This document shows positions 11,785 through 24,500 of a stretch of DNA of 64,000 bases, one piece after another. This stretch comes from Bryum argenteum (lineage: Eukaryota; Streptophyta; Bryopsida; Bryales; Bryaceae), in assembly GCA_037043015.1 (NCBI GenBank), contig CM073325.1, positions 4,962,501-5,026,500 of the forward strand, read 5' to 3'. A program made the translations under genes and the position numbers. Below the pieces are notes generated by a model. It was not told the DNA's origin. It made no database searches and worked only from the letters and a program-made list of their open reading frames with translations. How positions within the stretch are numbered: the first letter of the stretch is position 1; every line of letters starts with the position of its first letter.

Positions 11785-12029
11785 GGTTTTTTGGCCCCCA
11801 AAACTTTATTTCGCCATTCTACAACATAGAAAAAACCTCATTCTGAAATTTTGAATGTTATGATCTCGCAAATGGTGAGGAATTTGAGCCCAAGATTTAG
11901 TGTACATGTTCATGTACAAGCCAGATTCTAGATCCCATAAATGCATCCTTCAAACCTTGTCAAAATTCAGAAATTTGCATCTTGCATCAAAATATGGCAA
12001 TTTTGAGGCTACTCAACTTTAGGAATTAA
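11215..12029 (-). mobile_element. TTAA-end element, about 0.8 kb, reverse orientation
   Basis: Reads as the reverse complement of the 1854-2691 element. Its right end ACTCAACTTTAGGAATTAA corresponds to the left end of that copy. The interior CTCACGTGTAGG / TTTGTTTTTCTC segment and the 'CCTAGGAACAAGAACTTGAAGAGCC' block match in reverse. A 43-bp A run interrupts it at 11741-11783. Confidence 0.5.
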
Positions 12030-12276
12030 CAAATTAATAAACATAAATTTGTGGAGACGAAGGGGTTGTCAAGCAATGGGACCAGGTGCATAAGGAACTG
12101 GAAATCATTCATGCATGATCAAGCGTAATGATTTGGGTACCAATGTAGCAGACAAAGTGTGAGTGTTAAACTGCTGATGATTTGGGTGGACAAAACTAAT
12201 GACAAAATCCCCCCCCCCCCCCCCACTAGCACTCCAGTTGATTGAAGCCTAAATTTAGTTCAAGGCAACAAAGGAA

Positions 12277-12752
12277 GGGATCCCTGTATTACACTGCTAC
12301 AAGCGTTTTTCGGAGCCCCCATCAGCCAATAGGATTTTTTCTTCAAAATTTGTGGAATTCTCCATATGGACCTCCCGGTGGGGTAAGCGTTTGTAGCAGC
12401 TACCAAGGAGGATGGAGGAGGGGTAATGAGCCCCCTAATTTTCTGATGTATAGACATTAAATGCTAAGGAGTAGGCTTCCAAGGGTAACTTCCGGTCGCA
12501 AAAAAACGGTCTTGGGAGGTCCCCACGGATTCTAGGGTGCCTCCTTGGTAGCTGCCACGAACCATTGCCCCTCCCGATGGCCGTTTATGATAATTTTGAA
12601 TTCGAATTTGAGGTCTGCAACCCCAAATTACCCCTGGGAAGAATTCTCCTTGACATTCAATGCCTACACATCAAAAAAATTAGGGGGCTCATTACCCATC
12701 CCCCGTCCCTGGGCTCCGAAAAACGCTCGTAGCAGTGAAATAGAGTGATCCC
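12277..12752. mobile_element. DNA transposon derivative with about 40-bp TIRs, containing a nested MITE
   Basis: GGGATCCCTGTATTACACTG... at the left is mirrored by ...CAGTGAAATAGAGTGATCCC at the right, and the match continues through GCTACAAGCGTTTTTCGGAGC for about 40 bases. The flanks are AAAGGAA(G/GG) on both sides (12270-12276 and 12753-12759), a 7-9 bp duplication whose exact length is ambiguous. The MULE-like MITE at 12381-12570 is inserted in it. No transposase remains. Confidence 0.65.
12381..12570. mobile_element. Nested MULE-like MITE, 190 bp, 9-bp target duplication
   Basis: Starts GGGTAAGCGTTTGTAGCAGC and ends ...CACGAACCATTGCCC like the copy at 10647-10862. Flanks are CTCCCGGTG (12372-12380) and CTCCCGATG (12571-12579), a 9-bp duplication with one change. 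It sits inside the element at 12277-12752. Confidence 0.75.
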
Positions 12753-12940
12753 AAAGGAAGGTCAGTACTCAGTTCTCCTTTGTAAAGATTGCAATTGTCA
12801 TCTCTATCATCAAAAAAATTCATCTCTATCCATCATTTTACTATGGAATCATTCTTTGATGCATTTGTCAAAGTTGTTGCTTGCCTTCTAAGCTCTTCTT
12901 CTTATCTACATTACTGTAGGCGGAGTATATCTTCGATGCA

Positions 12941-13390
12941 ATAACCCCTAAATTTCCTTGTCACAAAAATTGACTTTTTCTTTTTACTTAGAGTTCAATA
13001 AATCTTAATCTAATCAATATTTAGAAAATCCAACATGAGTGTCTCGAACTTGATTTCCTACATGGAAAAAAATGTAACCAAAATGTTTAGGGTAACAATC
13101 TTCATGCTTTTTTCCTTTGCACCATGGAGAGTTGGAGACAATGTCTCACGATCAATGCCCATAAAAATAAAAAACTGCACTAACTTCGAATGTTATAATC
13201 TCACAAACTGTGCACATCCAACAGTTGAAATTTTACATGTTAGTATTGATAGTAGGTAAGTTTAAGATCCTGCGGGTGAAACCACCAAATTACAGTAAAA
13301 ATATTAACCAAACCTCAGTTTCAACAAGGTGGTAGAAAATCACAATTCTTCGTCCGGAAGTCCCGAAACGCTTGGATCTTTAGGGGTTAA
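12941..13390. mobile_element. TTAA-end element, about 450 bp, probably composite
   Basis: Left ATAACCCCTAAATTT and right CTTTAGGGGTTAA. The interior carries the family motif 'TATAATCTCACAAACTG...CCAACAGTTGAAA'. Its extra length over the 268-bp copies suggests an internal insertion. Confidence 0.4.
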
Positions 13391-13579
13391 AGAATATACG
13401 TCCTTCATATCCTTCCCTTACAAAACAACCCCAAGTGTTGTAACCGCTTGAAGGCTATTGCTACATGATTGTTCTTCAGGTAGGTTTTGACTCAAGAGGA
13501 ATATTTCGAAGACCGTGATCACCTGCCCTCCTCCTGAAATTCTCTTACAATGACTTCCCTTACAATCCTCATCTTTCAC

Positions 13580-13848
13580 TTAACTCCTAAACGACCACTG
13601 CCACCGATTCGGCTTTTAAGATCAAGGCCAAAAAAAATTTACAGTCAACTTCAAATGTTACAATCTCACATCCAGTGATGATCCAACGGTTGAAAATTTT
13701 CACACTACTACCTATGGTAGTCTACTTCAAGATCCTACGGTTGAAGTTATCAAGAATTTCCAAAAATATCGAACGTACCCGCATTAGTACATAGTGGTCA
13801 GTGTTGGGATTTCAAGCTCCCAAAACATCGTGGATCTTTAGGGGTTAA
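13580..13848. mobile_element. TTAA-end element, 269 bp
   Basis: TTAACTCCTAAACGACCACTG at the left and GGATCTTTAGGGGTTAA at the right, with TTAA on both sides. Closely matches the copy at 51139-51406 in length and interior (TCTCACATCCAGTGATGATC). Confidence 0.7.
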
Positions 13849-14368
13849 ATATTTTCCATCACTCAATTGCAATTTATGAAAGCTAGCATGGAATTATTAT
13901 TGTACAAAATCTACTATTGATCATGATTGCAAATGTACTTCCAATATTCCTTATTTATGATGGACCCCTGTACTCCATCCCTTTGTTTATTTTTTCCCAA
14001 AAAGTCTAGAGCAAAATCCACTGCCCGAAACAGCCAAAAAGGCGAACCTTTTTAGTATGGAGCAACAAAAGGTATGGGGAATAGGCAAACCTCCATTATT
14101 CTTTTAACCTGGTTGAGGCCTAGTGGGCTATGGAAACAGTAGTAGGGCTTGTCTGCTTTTTGTACAGAGGATACGACAGCAGTATTAGGCAGAAAAATAA
14201 GAGCACTGTGTACCCTGCTCTTACATCTTGGGTAATAAAAAAAAAGGTATTATTATATTCCATTCCTTTTCAGTGTCTTTTTCTGGTATTTGATTTCGAT
14301 TCAGGAGGAGGGTAATGTGAAAAAGCCTGCTTTTCTGTACTACCAGGGTGCTGCTTTTGCTCTAATAC

Positions 14369-14739
14369 TTAACCCTTAAACGCCCAAGAGAGCCCGAGGG
14401 GCTCTCTTCCAACAGAATCTGCTTTGTAGCTCTCACTGTAATGAACTTTTCACTTACATTTTGATGTCAAACTAGTCACCTCCTTGTGATGTGTTTAAAA
14501 AGTGAAATTTTACAGTTTAAATCACAATTTGTATGAGTGATTTTGTGCTTTGAAAGGATTGTGGTAGGTAGGTTGGGGTTGTACATAACCTTGTAGGAGG
14601 TTGCAAGCTTATCATTGATTGGTTCACTCATGATACCCAAGCTCAAAAAGTGCACTATTCATGATGCCCAAGTCGAGAAGATGTTGTGATTCAATTTTGG
14701 GCTGCCCATTTTCAGACCCCATGGGCGTTTAAGGGTTAA
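14369..14739. mobile_element. TTAA-end element, 371 bp
   Basis: TTAACCCTTAAACGCCC at the left and GGGCGTTTAAGGGTTAA at the right are exact inverted copies over 17 bases, both including TTAA. A left-truncated copy with the same interior (AATTTGTATGA, GATTTTGTGCTTTGAAAGG) ends at 41419. Confidence 0.75.
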
Positions 14740-16609
14740 GGGTGTAATCAACAAGGGGTATATTATTGCATCACAAGTACAACAATGACAAAATAGGCGG
14801 GTTGTTATGCGATAGGGCCTCAAAGAGGAGTTGTGTATTTGTTAAAACCTCTTGTTTGGTTGAAATGGTATATCAATGCGTTAATGAGAAGGAAACCAAA
14901 TAGTAGTTGCATGTTTCTGAATACATTTTGTGTCTTTTGTTCTGTCATATTACTTATGTCAATTTGAAATAATTTATAAGTGGGTGATAAATCTATATGC
15001 GGTTATGTAAAAGGGCCCAAAGCATTAGATTTGTGTTTGTCAATCCATCTGAATATGTGGTTTGTAACACCATGACAACAATGTGAAATTAGAAGTATTT
15101 TATAAGTATTTTATAAGTATTTTATTGGTTTCTCAAATGACAATCTCATTGGCATGCATGTCAATGAAATTTAGCATGGATAGAATCAAATTATCATTGA
15201 AGTCCAAGTTATTAGCTAACAGTTTACTCCACTATACTTTCTATACACTTGGAAATATTTTTTAAAGTTTTGGTATATGCTATGACAAATATCATGTGTG
15301 TAGTTTTGCAATGAGGTAGCTTGTTGCATAGATGTATCAAAATAAAAACATCGAGAGACAAGTTTGCAACCAACTGGTTTTGTGGTGGCGTCAAAGACTA
15401 ATATCATGGAGACAAACTTGTACCCAACTCTTTCTGTGGTGGCAAATTTGTATCCAAGTGGTTGTGTGGTGGCGTCAAAATCTAATATCAAGGGAACATA
15501 TTTTTTTTGCGTAAAACTGTGTCATAGATAGAAATGAAGGTAAGCTATTTAGATCTGAGCTTGTACGTACAAATTTGTAATAGACTTGTTGTTGTTGTCA
15601 CTCATCTGTACCAAAACTTGTCTTATCAATTGCGAGATCATAACGTATTTGTGCGCAAATAAGACTACAAACTACCATCATTTCACTTTCAGTTGAAATT
15701 ACTACCAATGAGAAATTGACAAGTAAAATTTCACCAACTAGAGATTTGTTCATCATCACCTCAGAAACACTCTTGTAAATAGAATATCTCGGCTCAACTA
15801 ATAACCTTGAAGTGGAAGAATTCCCAAAAACTTTACCATAGACCAGATCTAGACCCCTTGCACTCAAATCTATGCCTTATCTTTGAACCATCTTCGATTG
15901 AGTTAAGGTTTCTATCACTAAAACTAGACTCTAAATGGAATCCAACCCAAAAATAAAGTCAAAATCTAACGGTGAATGAAGGGGTTATAGCTCCTCAAAA
16001 ACCATCCAATTTTTCACTTTTTTCATCATAGAAACATCATTGCAAATCTATCACCAACTAGTATGTCCACGTCCACTTGAATACTTTCACCACACCCATC
16101 TTTTTTTGTGCAAGATCTAAAATTAGGTCATTTTGTAATTTCTCGTCAATTGGGGGCTATAATTACTTGAATATTCAGTAGTATAGGATCTGTCAATGCA
16201 ATGTGCGATTTGATTGTTTTCTACATCTCTACAAAAGAATCCGCTTTTCAGGCTACCTCATGCGCCCCGTTCTACCAACAATTCCCAAGATTATAATGCC
16301 ACTCGCAAAAAAAATATATACAAAACAAACTACGTGCCGTGTATATATATTGGATCAAAAAACTTCCAACTAGAAAGTTGTTAGGATGCATCTAAAGATC
16401 ACACCTACGTAAAAAATTGATCATGGAAGTTATTTTTGATTCTACATAATATGCTTGCAATGGTAAAACATGCCAAATAATTCTAAAACCTATAAATAAA
16501 AGTTGTCGTTACTAAAATGCATGCCGTTTATTTGTACTCTATTGTATGTGTTTGCAATCTTTTCAGCATCTACTAGACTTGAGTTGTGATCCAATCCAAG
16601 AGATTTAGT

Positions 16610-16610
<1 letters not shown>
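14740..16610. other. Intergenic DNA with degenerate repeats, no gene recognised
   Basis: Stretches such as GTTATGCGATAGGGCC and GCAACCAACTGGTTTTGTGGTGGCGTC recur in diverged form, resembling 22.06-23.2 kb and 25.0-25.2 kb. A solo TTAA-type end (ACATTTAGGGGTTAA) lies at 16721-16735. No convincing coding segment. Confidence 0.4.

Positions 16611-16653
<43 letters not shown>
16611..16653. repeat. Poly(A) tract, about 43 bp
   Basis: Uninterrupted A run. A similar run of 43 A occurs at 11741-11783; both lie in or near transposon-derived DNA. Confidence 0.9.
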
Positions 16654-16658
<5 letters not shown>

Positions 16659-16799
16659 GGAAGAAGTAAGTGCTCTTCAAAAGTTTATGCCCTTCATCCA
16701 AATGTTTTTTGACACTAGGGACATTTAGGGGTTAAGCGATTCACAATACAAGTCCATAATCAAAATTCGAAAAAAAGAAAAAAAGAAAAAACCACTATA

Positions 16800-17981
16800 A
16801 GGGCATTCCCAACGGACTCGCTAAATGGACAAGACTGCTTACATCGGTCAGACAAGGGTCATTTTCTATTTCCAACGGACAAGCTATACGACGTGCCAGA
16901 ACAACGCTCATAAATCTGCCACATGGAGTGGCCCGCCACTGCCATGCTACCTATTCAACTTCCACTAAAACGCCTTATTAACTTGACTTTTGGAAGATTT
17001 CATGCCGCACATTTGAAATTCAGTTTGAAATTTTGTCATGGTGTGGTAAAAAGACAAAATATAGCAAGGTCATATAGCGAGTTGGAAAAGGTGTAAATTC
17101 AAGGGGGCATCCCCAACGGACTAGCTTAGTGTAATTATTGAGAGTATTTTCAACGCCCTAGCTAAAGGGACAAGATTGACTACATTTAGCTACGCAAGCG
17201 TCATTTTATTTTCCTAATGCCTTGCTACCTTTGCCGGCCTCCATGGAAAATGCTTCAGACCTGCCATACGTGGTGGCATGCCATAGCCCTCCCACCAACA
17301 CCCACCCCTTTGTATTAGAACCCTAAGTAATTACTTCCGAAAATATTTTCTTCATGGTAGTGACACTTCATCGTGATTTCAGCATCTTTCCATCTTCATT
17401 GCTTTTAACATCTTTCTAATATTTTCAATATTTTAGCATTTTTTAAAGTGTCTATATTTGTTATTTTTGTTCGGAATTTTCTCATTGTCTTCATCTTTTT
17501 AAGTGTCTTTCTATTATCTTCAATTCCTTGGACTTATTGAAATTTTAGAATATAGTATGGTCACTCAACAATGTCCTTTAGCAAGTGCGTTAAAATCGGG
17601 TGTGGATTCACAGGGGTGCTATATTTAGCTAACCCTCCTCCCTGGCTACATTTAGCTACGCTTATAGAAATGCTTTGAGAAGGGGTTGCTCAATATAATA
17701 CCCCTATGAGTTCACACCTTTTTCCAAAGGACTGACTATATAACCTTGCTATATTTTCTATTTTACCTCACCATGGCAAAAATTCGAAATTTTTTGAAGT
17801 TTAAAAAGTTTGAGATTTTTGAGTAAGCGGCATAAAATCTTCCAACAGGCAAGTTAACTTGAAGTAAACGTCACTTGAGTGTTGGATGGCTAAAAATTAA
17901 AAATAAAAAAATTAAAAATTAAAATAAATAAATAAATAAATAAAATCAATATTATCCCTTTAGCCAGTCTCTTTGGGAATG
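16800..17981. mobile_element. Repeat with GGCATTCCCAACGG-type ends, internally rearranged
   Basis: Starts AAGGGCATTCCCAACGGAC and ends ...TCTTTGGGAATGCC, inverted over about 12 bases. Internally 16970-17100 and 17730-17880 are inverted relatives (GGAAGATTTCATGCCGC against GCGGCATAAAATCTTCC), and the GGCATCCCCAACGG motif recurs near 17106. A relative starting GGGCATCTCCAACGG (42088) is the one interrupted by the giant hAT element. Confidence 0.55.
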
Positions 17982-18189
17982 CCAAATAGCAACCTTATAC
18001 AACACAAGACTTACATCAGATCCTCCAACGGAAAGACAAAGTGGTGCAAAAGAGGATCACATGAAAGAGAAAGTGATTTTCCCAGAAACAAAAAAAAAGA
18101 AATAAACTAATGGCGATGGGGTGGATGCCAAAATACGGCAAAGGGTACACCTCCACGAGGAATGTACTCACAGTGTTGTGCTGCGGATG

Positions 18190-18680
18190 TTGATGATTAT
18201 TGATAATCATGGGGGGGCCACGGGAACGGGGCATCGAAAATCGATACCCGGCGGGTAACGGGCCGCGGAGTGTTCCATTCCGAATGATTCCCTTCCACTT
18301 CTTCCACCAAGAGGAAGAAAGAGGGCTGGAGCTAACCCTTACACACTTTGTGCTTTGCTCGCTGTACTACGAACAACGATCCCGCACTAGCTCGACGAAG
18401 AATTCGCACCCCTGTTGCATCCCGCAATCAAGCTCGCTCCTAGTTTGCCCCGTCACAACAGCCCCAGTTTGACGCTCCCTTTCCCGCTACTCGTTTTGCT
18501 CCCAAGCGCGCTCCGTTACTCCAGAATCTGCAATTGCCCATAATCGTTAGCAACCATGAGCGGGGACAACAGGTTAGGCTGATAACCAGGGGCGGTCTCG
18601 GGGAGTAAGAAGCGCTAGCGAACGAGGAGCTTTTTGTTGTGTTTCGTTCGAGCTATCTTTAGACGCGAAGGTTATCCTCC
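18190..18680 (+). promoter_or_regulatory. Promoter and 5' leader region of the CCT-domain gene
   Basis: Composition changes sharply to GC-richer, CpG-containing DNA about 490 bp before the ATG at 18681, as expected for a gene start. I see no unambiguous TATA box; a start in this stretch is inferred from position only. Confidence 0.45.
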
Positions 18681-20598
18681 ATGTCTGCAGATGAAGATCT
18701 GTACCTCAATCAGTCAGAAGCGGACGCGCTTTTTTTCCCCGATGCGCTCTTCAATAATGCGGATGAGCTTGACTTTGAGCCATTTGGCGACGCTAGTGGA
18801 CTTGATGTAAGTGAAATTGGAGAAAGTCGAGAGATCTGAATTGGGTTGGAATTTTTTTGGATTTTTTTTGTCGAGAGCTGCATTGTGATCAGAGAGCTTT
18901 TGTGTCTCGTGCAGGATGGCACGTTTAACGGCATTACAGGGTCCGGTTTGACGTCGTCGATTTTTGAGGTGAACGGAGACTTAGAGGAAGTGAAAGTAGC
19001 GAATTCAATTAGTGAGCAGGTTGTGTCCGCGGGAGCGCCGACGTATTCCAATGACTTCACCGTTTTTAACAAGCCGACATTGGAGTTGGAGAATATGGGC
19101 ATGGCTGCATATGGGATCTCCGGGCTTTACTCGCCGCTGTCACCCTCGGAGAAGCTGAGTGGGTTGACACTAGCGCAGATGACCGCACCGTCTTACGGTT
19201 TGCAGCAGGCGTCGTATTCGGCGACGACAACGATGCCGTTTGTGACTTCGTCGTCTCCTTCGACGGTCGCAGCCACTAATGGCATGACCCGGTTCGGAAG
19301 CCACGAATTTCTGAGCAAGAGCTCGTCTCCGGACGCGCTGTCTCCGAATTCCTCCGACGGACAGGGTGACCACGTTGTGGAAACCGAGATGAAAATGGCT
19401 CAGGAACTGAAGTCGTATCGAAGTGTCGAATTCGACGTCGATCAGGTATGAAACGACGCTTGCTTTTACTCCTGAGGCAATATTGAAAAGTTTTGTTTGG
19501 AGTAGTGACAGTTCGCGTGCAGGTGGATGGCGATGGAGATGGCTTGCAGCCGCTACCGCAGATGACGCGACCCAGCATGCAGCGAAGCTTCAGTTGTCAC
19601 GCACTGGGCCAGCTCCGGCCACCACCCTCGTCGCCGGTGACTGACAAATCGCGGCCACCCGCGGCCGGATTGAGCAGCCCCAATGGAGCGCGCTTGCCGC
19701 AGCAGCAGCAGCCCAACCTGGCGGAGATACAATCCATAGGCATGCGCCCCATGATGCGTCGTGTTTACAGTGCTGGTGACATCCAGGTACTCACTCCATC
19801 CCCACCCCAATGATTTCTAGATCGCTATCGATAACCCATTGATTAGACCCCAATGTCTGACTTTTGGGTTGGTGGTGTTGCAGACGTTGAATGGAATGCA
19901 GCAAGGCGGAAGCCTGAGCGGGTCTGCATCGCCAAGTTTTGAGGATGGGAATTATAGGGTTGGGAAGTATAGCATGGAAGAGCGCAAACTACGAATCACT
20001 AGGTATCAGCAGAAGCGCACCCAGCGCAACTTCAACAAGAAAATCAAGGTGCTTACTACTACCCTTCTCCCACTCTACTCCACTCCTAGACTCTAATAGT
20101 CCTCAGCAGTTCTCATTGATACATGATTGAGTGTGTGTTCAGTACGCGTGCCGCAAGACGCTGGCAGATAGCCGCCCTCGAGTGCGAGGACGCTTTGCAA
20201 AGAACATCGATGACGACATTCCGACGTACGTCCGCGGCCGAAGCAAGCGCGAAGACGACGACGACGAGGAGGTACACTTGCTTGACAACCAGCATCTTTC
20301 TCATCTCTTAACTTTTTCTCAATTTAATCTCAGTAGGATATCCAGAGGTGGAATGAGACAGTCCGGATACAAATATTGGTGGAGAGCCTGAAGTGAACTT
20401 CTACAGTAGTATTACGCTCGTCTGTATCGGCCGGTGTTTGTGTTTGACTTCTTTTTTGTTGACCATGGCTGTGTTGCGCAGGGTGACGGGCACGCCAATG
20501 GGCACGCCAATCTGTACCATGTGGAGAATTCATCAGGCGAGTACTCGGACATGGTGTCGGCGATCAAAGTGGAGCATCGATCGGTGAACAGTATGTAA
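18681..20598 (+). CDS. CCT-domain transcriptional regulator (about 451 aa, 7 exons)
   Basis: Exons, all phase 0 with GT-AG borders: 18681-18806, 18915-19445, 19523-19786, 19884-20048, 20143-20271, 20337-20360 (24-nt microexon), 20482-20598. The N-terminus is acidic (MSADEDLYLNQSEADALFF); the middle is Ser/Gln/Pro-rich and low in complexity. The CCT domain spans the exon 4/5 junction: YSMEERKLRITRYQQKRTQR, then NFNKKIK, then YACRKTLADSRPRVRGRFAK. CCT domains act in nuclear localisation and in protein or NF-Y-like DNA contacts, in families including CONSTANS-like, PRR and CMF proteins. There is no B-box or receiver domain here, so it is a CMF-type (CCT only) protein. If the microexon is read through, translation ends at 20396 with ...RIQILVESLK, giving an alternative shorter C-terminus. 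Confidence 0.85.
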
Positions 20599-20814
20599 AA
20601 TTACATGAGTTGTTGCTGGTACTCTATCGACCCTTCTTCTGGAGTCTGAAGCGCGCTTTCCAGTCCAGGCAGGGTGAGAGATAGCAGCGTTTTCATTGAA
20701 AGAGAGAAAGCAAAGCAAAGCAAGGGTGGTGGCGTTGTTTGTTGTATAGTGGTGACGAAGCAATTGGAGGCAACAGAAGAATTAGCAACATGCTGTAATT
20801 ATTATTGAATGTGG

Positions 20815-22060
20815 CACAAGAAAAATCAAGCCCATTTGTAAAATGTCAGGGAATGGTTTGTTAGCAGAAGCGAAGAAAAAAACCAAAAGAAAAGCAAAAA
20901 AAAAAATATCACTAGTATTTGCTGCTGAGTGTGGGATCTTTCCTTGTCTTTTTGCGTCCTGTTTGAAATTTTCCAATCGCTCAAACCTAGTTTCGCGAAA
21001 GGGCTCAATAAAAACTACTACTTTTTCTTACTGTTTTCTTATTTTATTTCATTTTAGGATGAGAGTGTTCAAAATATTGATGGTATACTCGAAAAGGCTT
21101 TTTTGTTGCCAATCTACCGACAGCAATGAATGGGCGTGCTTTCCGAAGTGCATATTATTCCGTAGCAGTGTGGTTTAGACTTTAGAAGACAGATTCCGTC
21201 GTGAATTTCAGGTTCGCTTGTGGGCTGGGTAAAGGGAATGACCATGGAAAGATGCGTAAAGTTTGAGGGAGGGCGGTTCATTTGAAATCATATTTTTTTC
21301 CAATTGTGTTAGCAAAGACATTATCTCTATAAAGAAAAGAATGTGATGTGTTTGTCCTTGGCGATCCATGCATGGTCATGGTCATCATCATTTGGTCATG
21401 TACACACAACATGAAGAGTTAAAAAGATTTTGAAGTGTTTCCATAAGTTGTATTTGTTTGTTATTCAGAGTTTTTTAGATCCCAAAAACATAACAAGGAG
21501 TCAAAGGGACAAGGATTATGGAACTTAAAAATGGGAGCAAAGAAGGAGTGAACGGGAGATCAAGGGAACAATGGGGTAACTAGGAAGAGGAAACAAAGGA
21601 TAGGGATTGGGATCGGAGGATAGGAATAAGAATGAGAACCATGAACGAATGATGGGAACTAGGAACAAATAATGGGAACTAGAAACAAATAATGGGGATT
21701 AGGAACAAATAATGGGAACTAGGAACATATAATGGTAATCAAAAACGAATGATGGAAACCAAGAAGGGGAGTTGTGGGATGGGAAACGGGGAACTAAGGA
21801 TGTAAACTAGGAACAAGAGTTTGAAGATAGGAATTGAGTAACAAAAAAATAAAGAATGAGGAATCAGAAAAGAAGACATGGAAGTAGGAACAAGGGAACG
21901 GAGGACATGCTATAAATCTTAAAAAGCACGGGGAACCGAGAAAAAGGTAACGGAGAACATGTTGTAAGTCTTAAAAAGCAAGGTGACCATCAACGAGGGA
22001 ACCGGGGATAGGGGGTACTTTTTGAAGAGCACCAAATAAAGAGCTCACCCACCTGGACGA
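20815..22060. other. 3' flank of the CCT gene and intergenic DNA
   Basis: Contains a run of diverged short repeats at about 21600-21760 (AGGAACAAATAATGGGAACT and variants, purine-rich on this strand). No gene seen. Confidence 0.45.
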
Positions 22061-24500
22061 GAGGTGCCTTACTCACAAATTAATCTTTTCTTTGCCCAAC
22101 AATGGTTTTGTGATTGAATAAAAATATGTCTTTCACAAATATCATGTAGGTTTGTCATATAAAATGGTTCCAACAATGAGTGATCATATGAGAGTAGCAA
22201 TTTCATCAAGAAAAAAATTGTGTGGGTTTGCGTAATTGAGTTACGATAGCTGCATGAGTTTAGATAGTAGCAATTACAACCAAAAAAACCTATGTTCATA
22301 TGTAACAGAGTCACATAGTAGTTGCACGAGTACAACAATTATGTCAAGTACAAAAAATTGTAGGTTGTTATGCAATAGGGTCCCCAAAGTGGTTGTGTGA
22401 CCATAGCAATTATCTCCTGCGAGGTGTTAAGCAATAGGTTTTAGCAATGGTTGCTTAACATGAAGACCTATGGGCTATGATACAATAGGATCTCAACAAT
22501 GGTTGTTTGGTCAACGCAATTATGTCAAACACAATGGAGTTCTTGCAGTGGTTGCACCACCAACTATTGCGCAGTGCTTTCATCAAGGCTATCAATCGAT
22601 TGTTTTGTGTTGTAGTTAACTTCTAAATTTCCTTGTGTATTTTTGGAGCTTGAAACCTCAAAAATACAATTTACTACCTCTATGCATTCCCGGGAGTATG
22701 AAGCAAGTTTTTTAACCATTTTAAAACTTTCAACCATAAGGTCCTATTTAAAAGCCTATTTTTAGTCACCGATTCAAAAATTGACGGTTGAATGTTTATC
22801 ATTTGCAAGATCATAACATCCAAAGTTTGTGCAAACGTTTTTTCTAAAAATCTTAAAACTTTGAAGCTTGCTCTTATAAAGTTTGGAGGCTACCCTTCTA
22901 GAATTGATAAATTTATTGACTTAGGCCCTTTGAAACTCAAATAGTGCAGGTTGTTATATAATAGGGCCCAAATAGACCCTGCATGTTTGTTGCTTTTTTG
23001 TTAATTGAAACAATAATCTGCAAGTGGTTATGCAATAGTGCCCCAATAGTAACCTCATTGATGCATCTTGTGTGGTTTGTATTGCAACAACAATTACGGT
23101 AATGCCAAGTAAATTGTCGGTGGTTTTATGACAAAATTCTAATCTAATTGGCTTGATTGTTAATGGAATCAAGTGTGGATTAAGTATTAGGATATCAATG
23201 AAGTTAGGGAACATCTTACACAATAACTTACACCACAATTATTTCTATTGACATTCCAAGATATTCTTAAAATGCCTATGCTAGATATATTGAATTATAT
23301 CACATGAAAATATTAAAAATAATGTTCATTCATGTATGATTGGAAGTAAGTAAATTATGCATTGATAAGATTAAGTCAAAACTATGTCCATTTTTCGGGA
23401 TTTTTGGATAAGTATGTGGTATGTACAATTTCCCAAACTTCAAAGATTAATTGCTTAGTTGAAAAAAAACATTTGGTTGGTTAAATGTAGCAAGCATAAA
23501 TATCAAAGACATATTACAAAATTTCTCTAATCATTGCCTCTATTGTGTTAAACTTGAGTTACAATGTCATATTTAGTTAAATCATTTACATTATCAAAAT
23601 TGTAAACAAGGCTAGGATTACAATGTCATGTAATGTACTTATAATGTATTCTAAATATTAATATAGAGTTAGAGATGAATGCAATTCAAAAATACATGTA
23701 TGAGAGTACATGTAAGAGAGTACTTTAATAATGTAAACTACAGCAATTCTACATAGACCCAAACTCTAGTGGCGTAATAGCCAATATATTAATTGTTGAA
23801 ATAACATTTTAAAAATTGCATGTTGGTTACACACTACATGTAATTTCCGTTATGGTCAACATATCGATTGATAATACGGATAAGGCCAATTCTTCTCAGT
23901 AACATATTTGCATTTCCAATTACAAGGTATCCGAAACCATCGTTATTGCCAACGTAAAATACGTAGTTACCTCATCGCCATTACATCAAGAGGTAGCAAT
24001 GCCTTGTTAATACATCTAAGGCAATGACGTTGTTGCCAAAATATAAAGAAGCAATGGTGTCAACATATTGAAGACATCCTTATTGCTAAGAGAGCATAAG
24101 TATGACGCCATTGCTAAGAGTATAGGCAATAAGTCAAAGCCAACTAGTAACTCCAGTAATTCAATGCCGACCATTTGAACGAAGGCCAACTAGTGACTTC
24201 CGTAACTTAAGGCCAACAATTTGACTCAAGGCCAATTGTTAACTCAATGTCAATTATCTGATTCAAGAGTCAACTTGTGATTGATTCAAGGTTAAGTGAG
24301 GACTGAAGGCAAACCATTTGACTTAGGGCCAACCATCTGAATCACGGCTAAACTTATGATTGACTCAAAGGCCAATTTGTGGTTGACTCAAGGAATTTAT
24401 TCGAGGCAAACTTGTAATCAACTCAAGGCCAATTGGTGACTTGACCCCAATGCTACTAGAACACAAGTTGTGACAACATTGCCAACATATTGCAATGAAC
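22061..24500. repeat. Degenerate low-order tandem repeats, no gene
   Basis: Two kinds of imperfect repetition are visible. At 22.06-23.1 kb units like 'gtggttgcatgaN...caattatgtcaagta...gttatgcaatagggtccc' recur every 60-80 bases. At 24.12-24.45 kb, units like 'aaggccaactagtgactcc' recur about every 25-35 bases. The same vocabulary appears at 14.75-15.5 kb and 25.0-25.2 kb. Confidence 0.5.
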
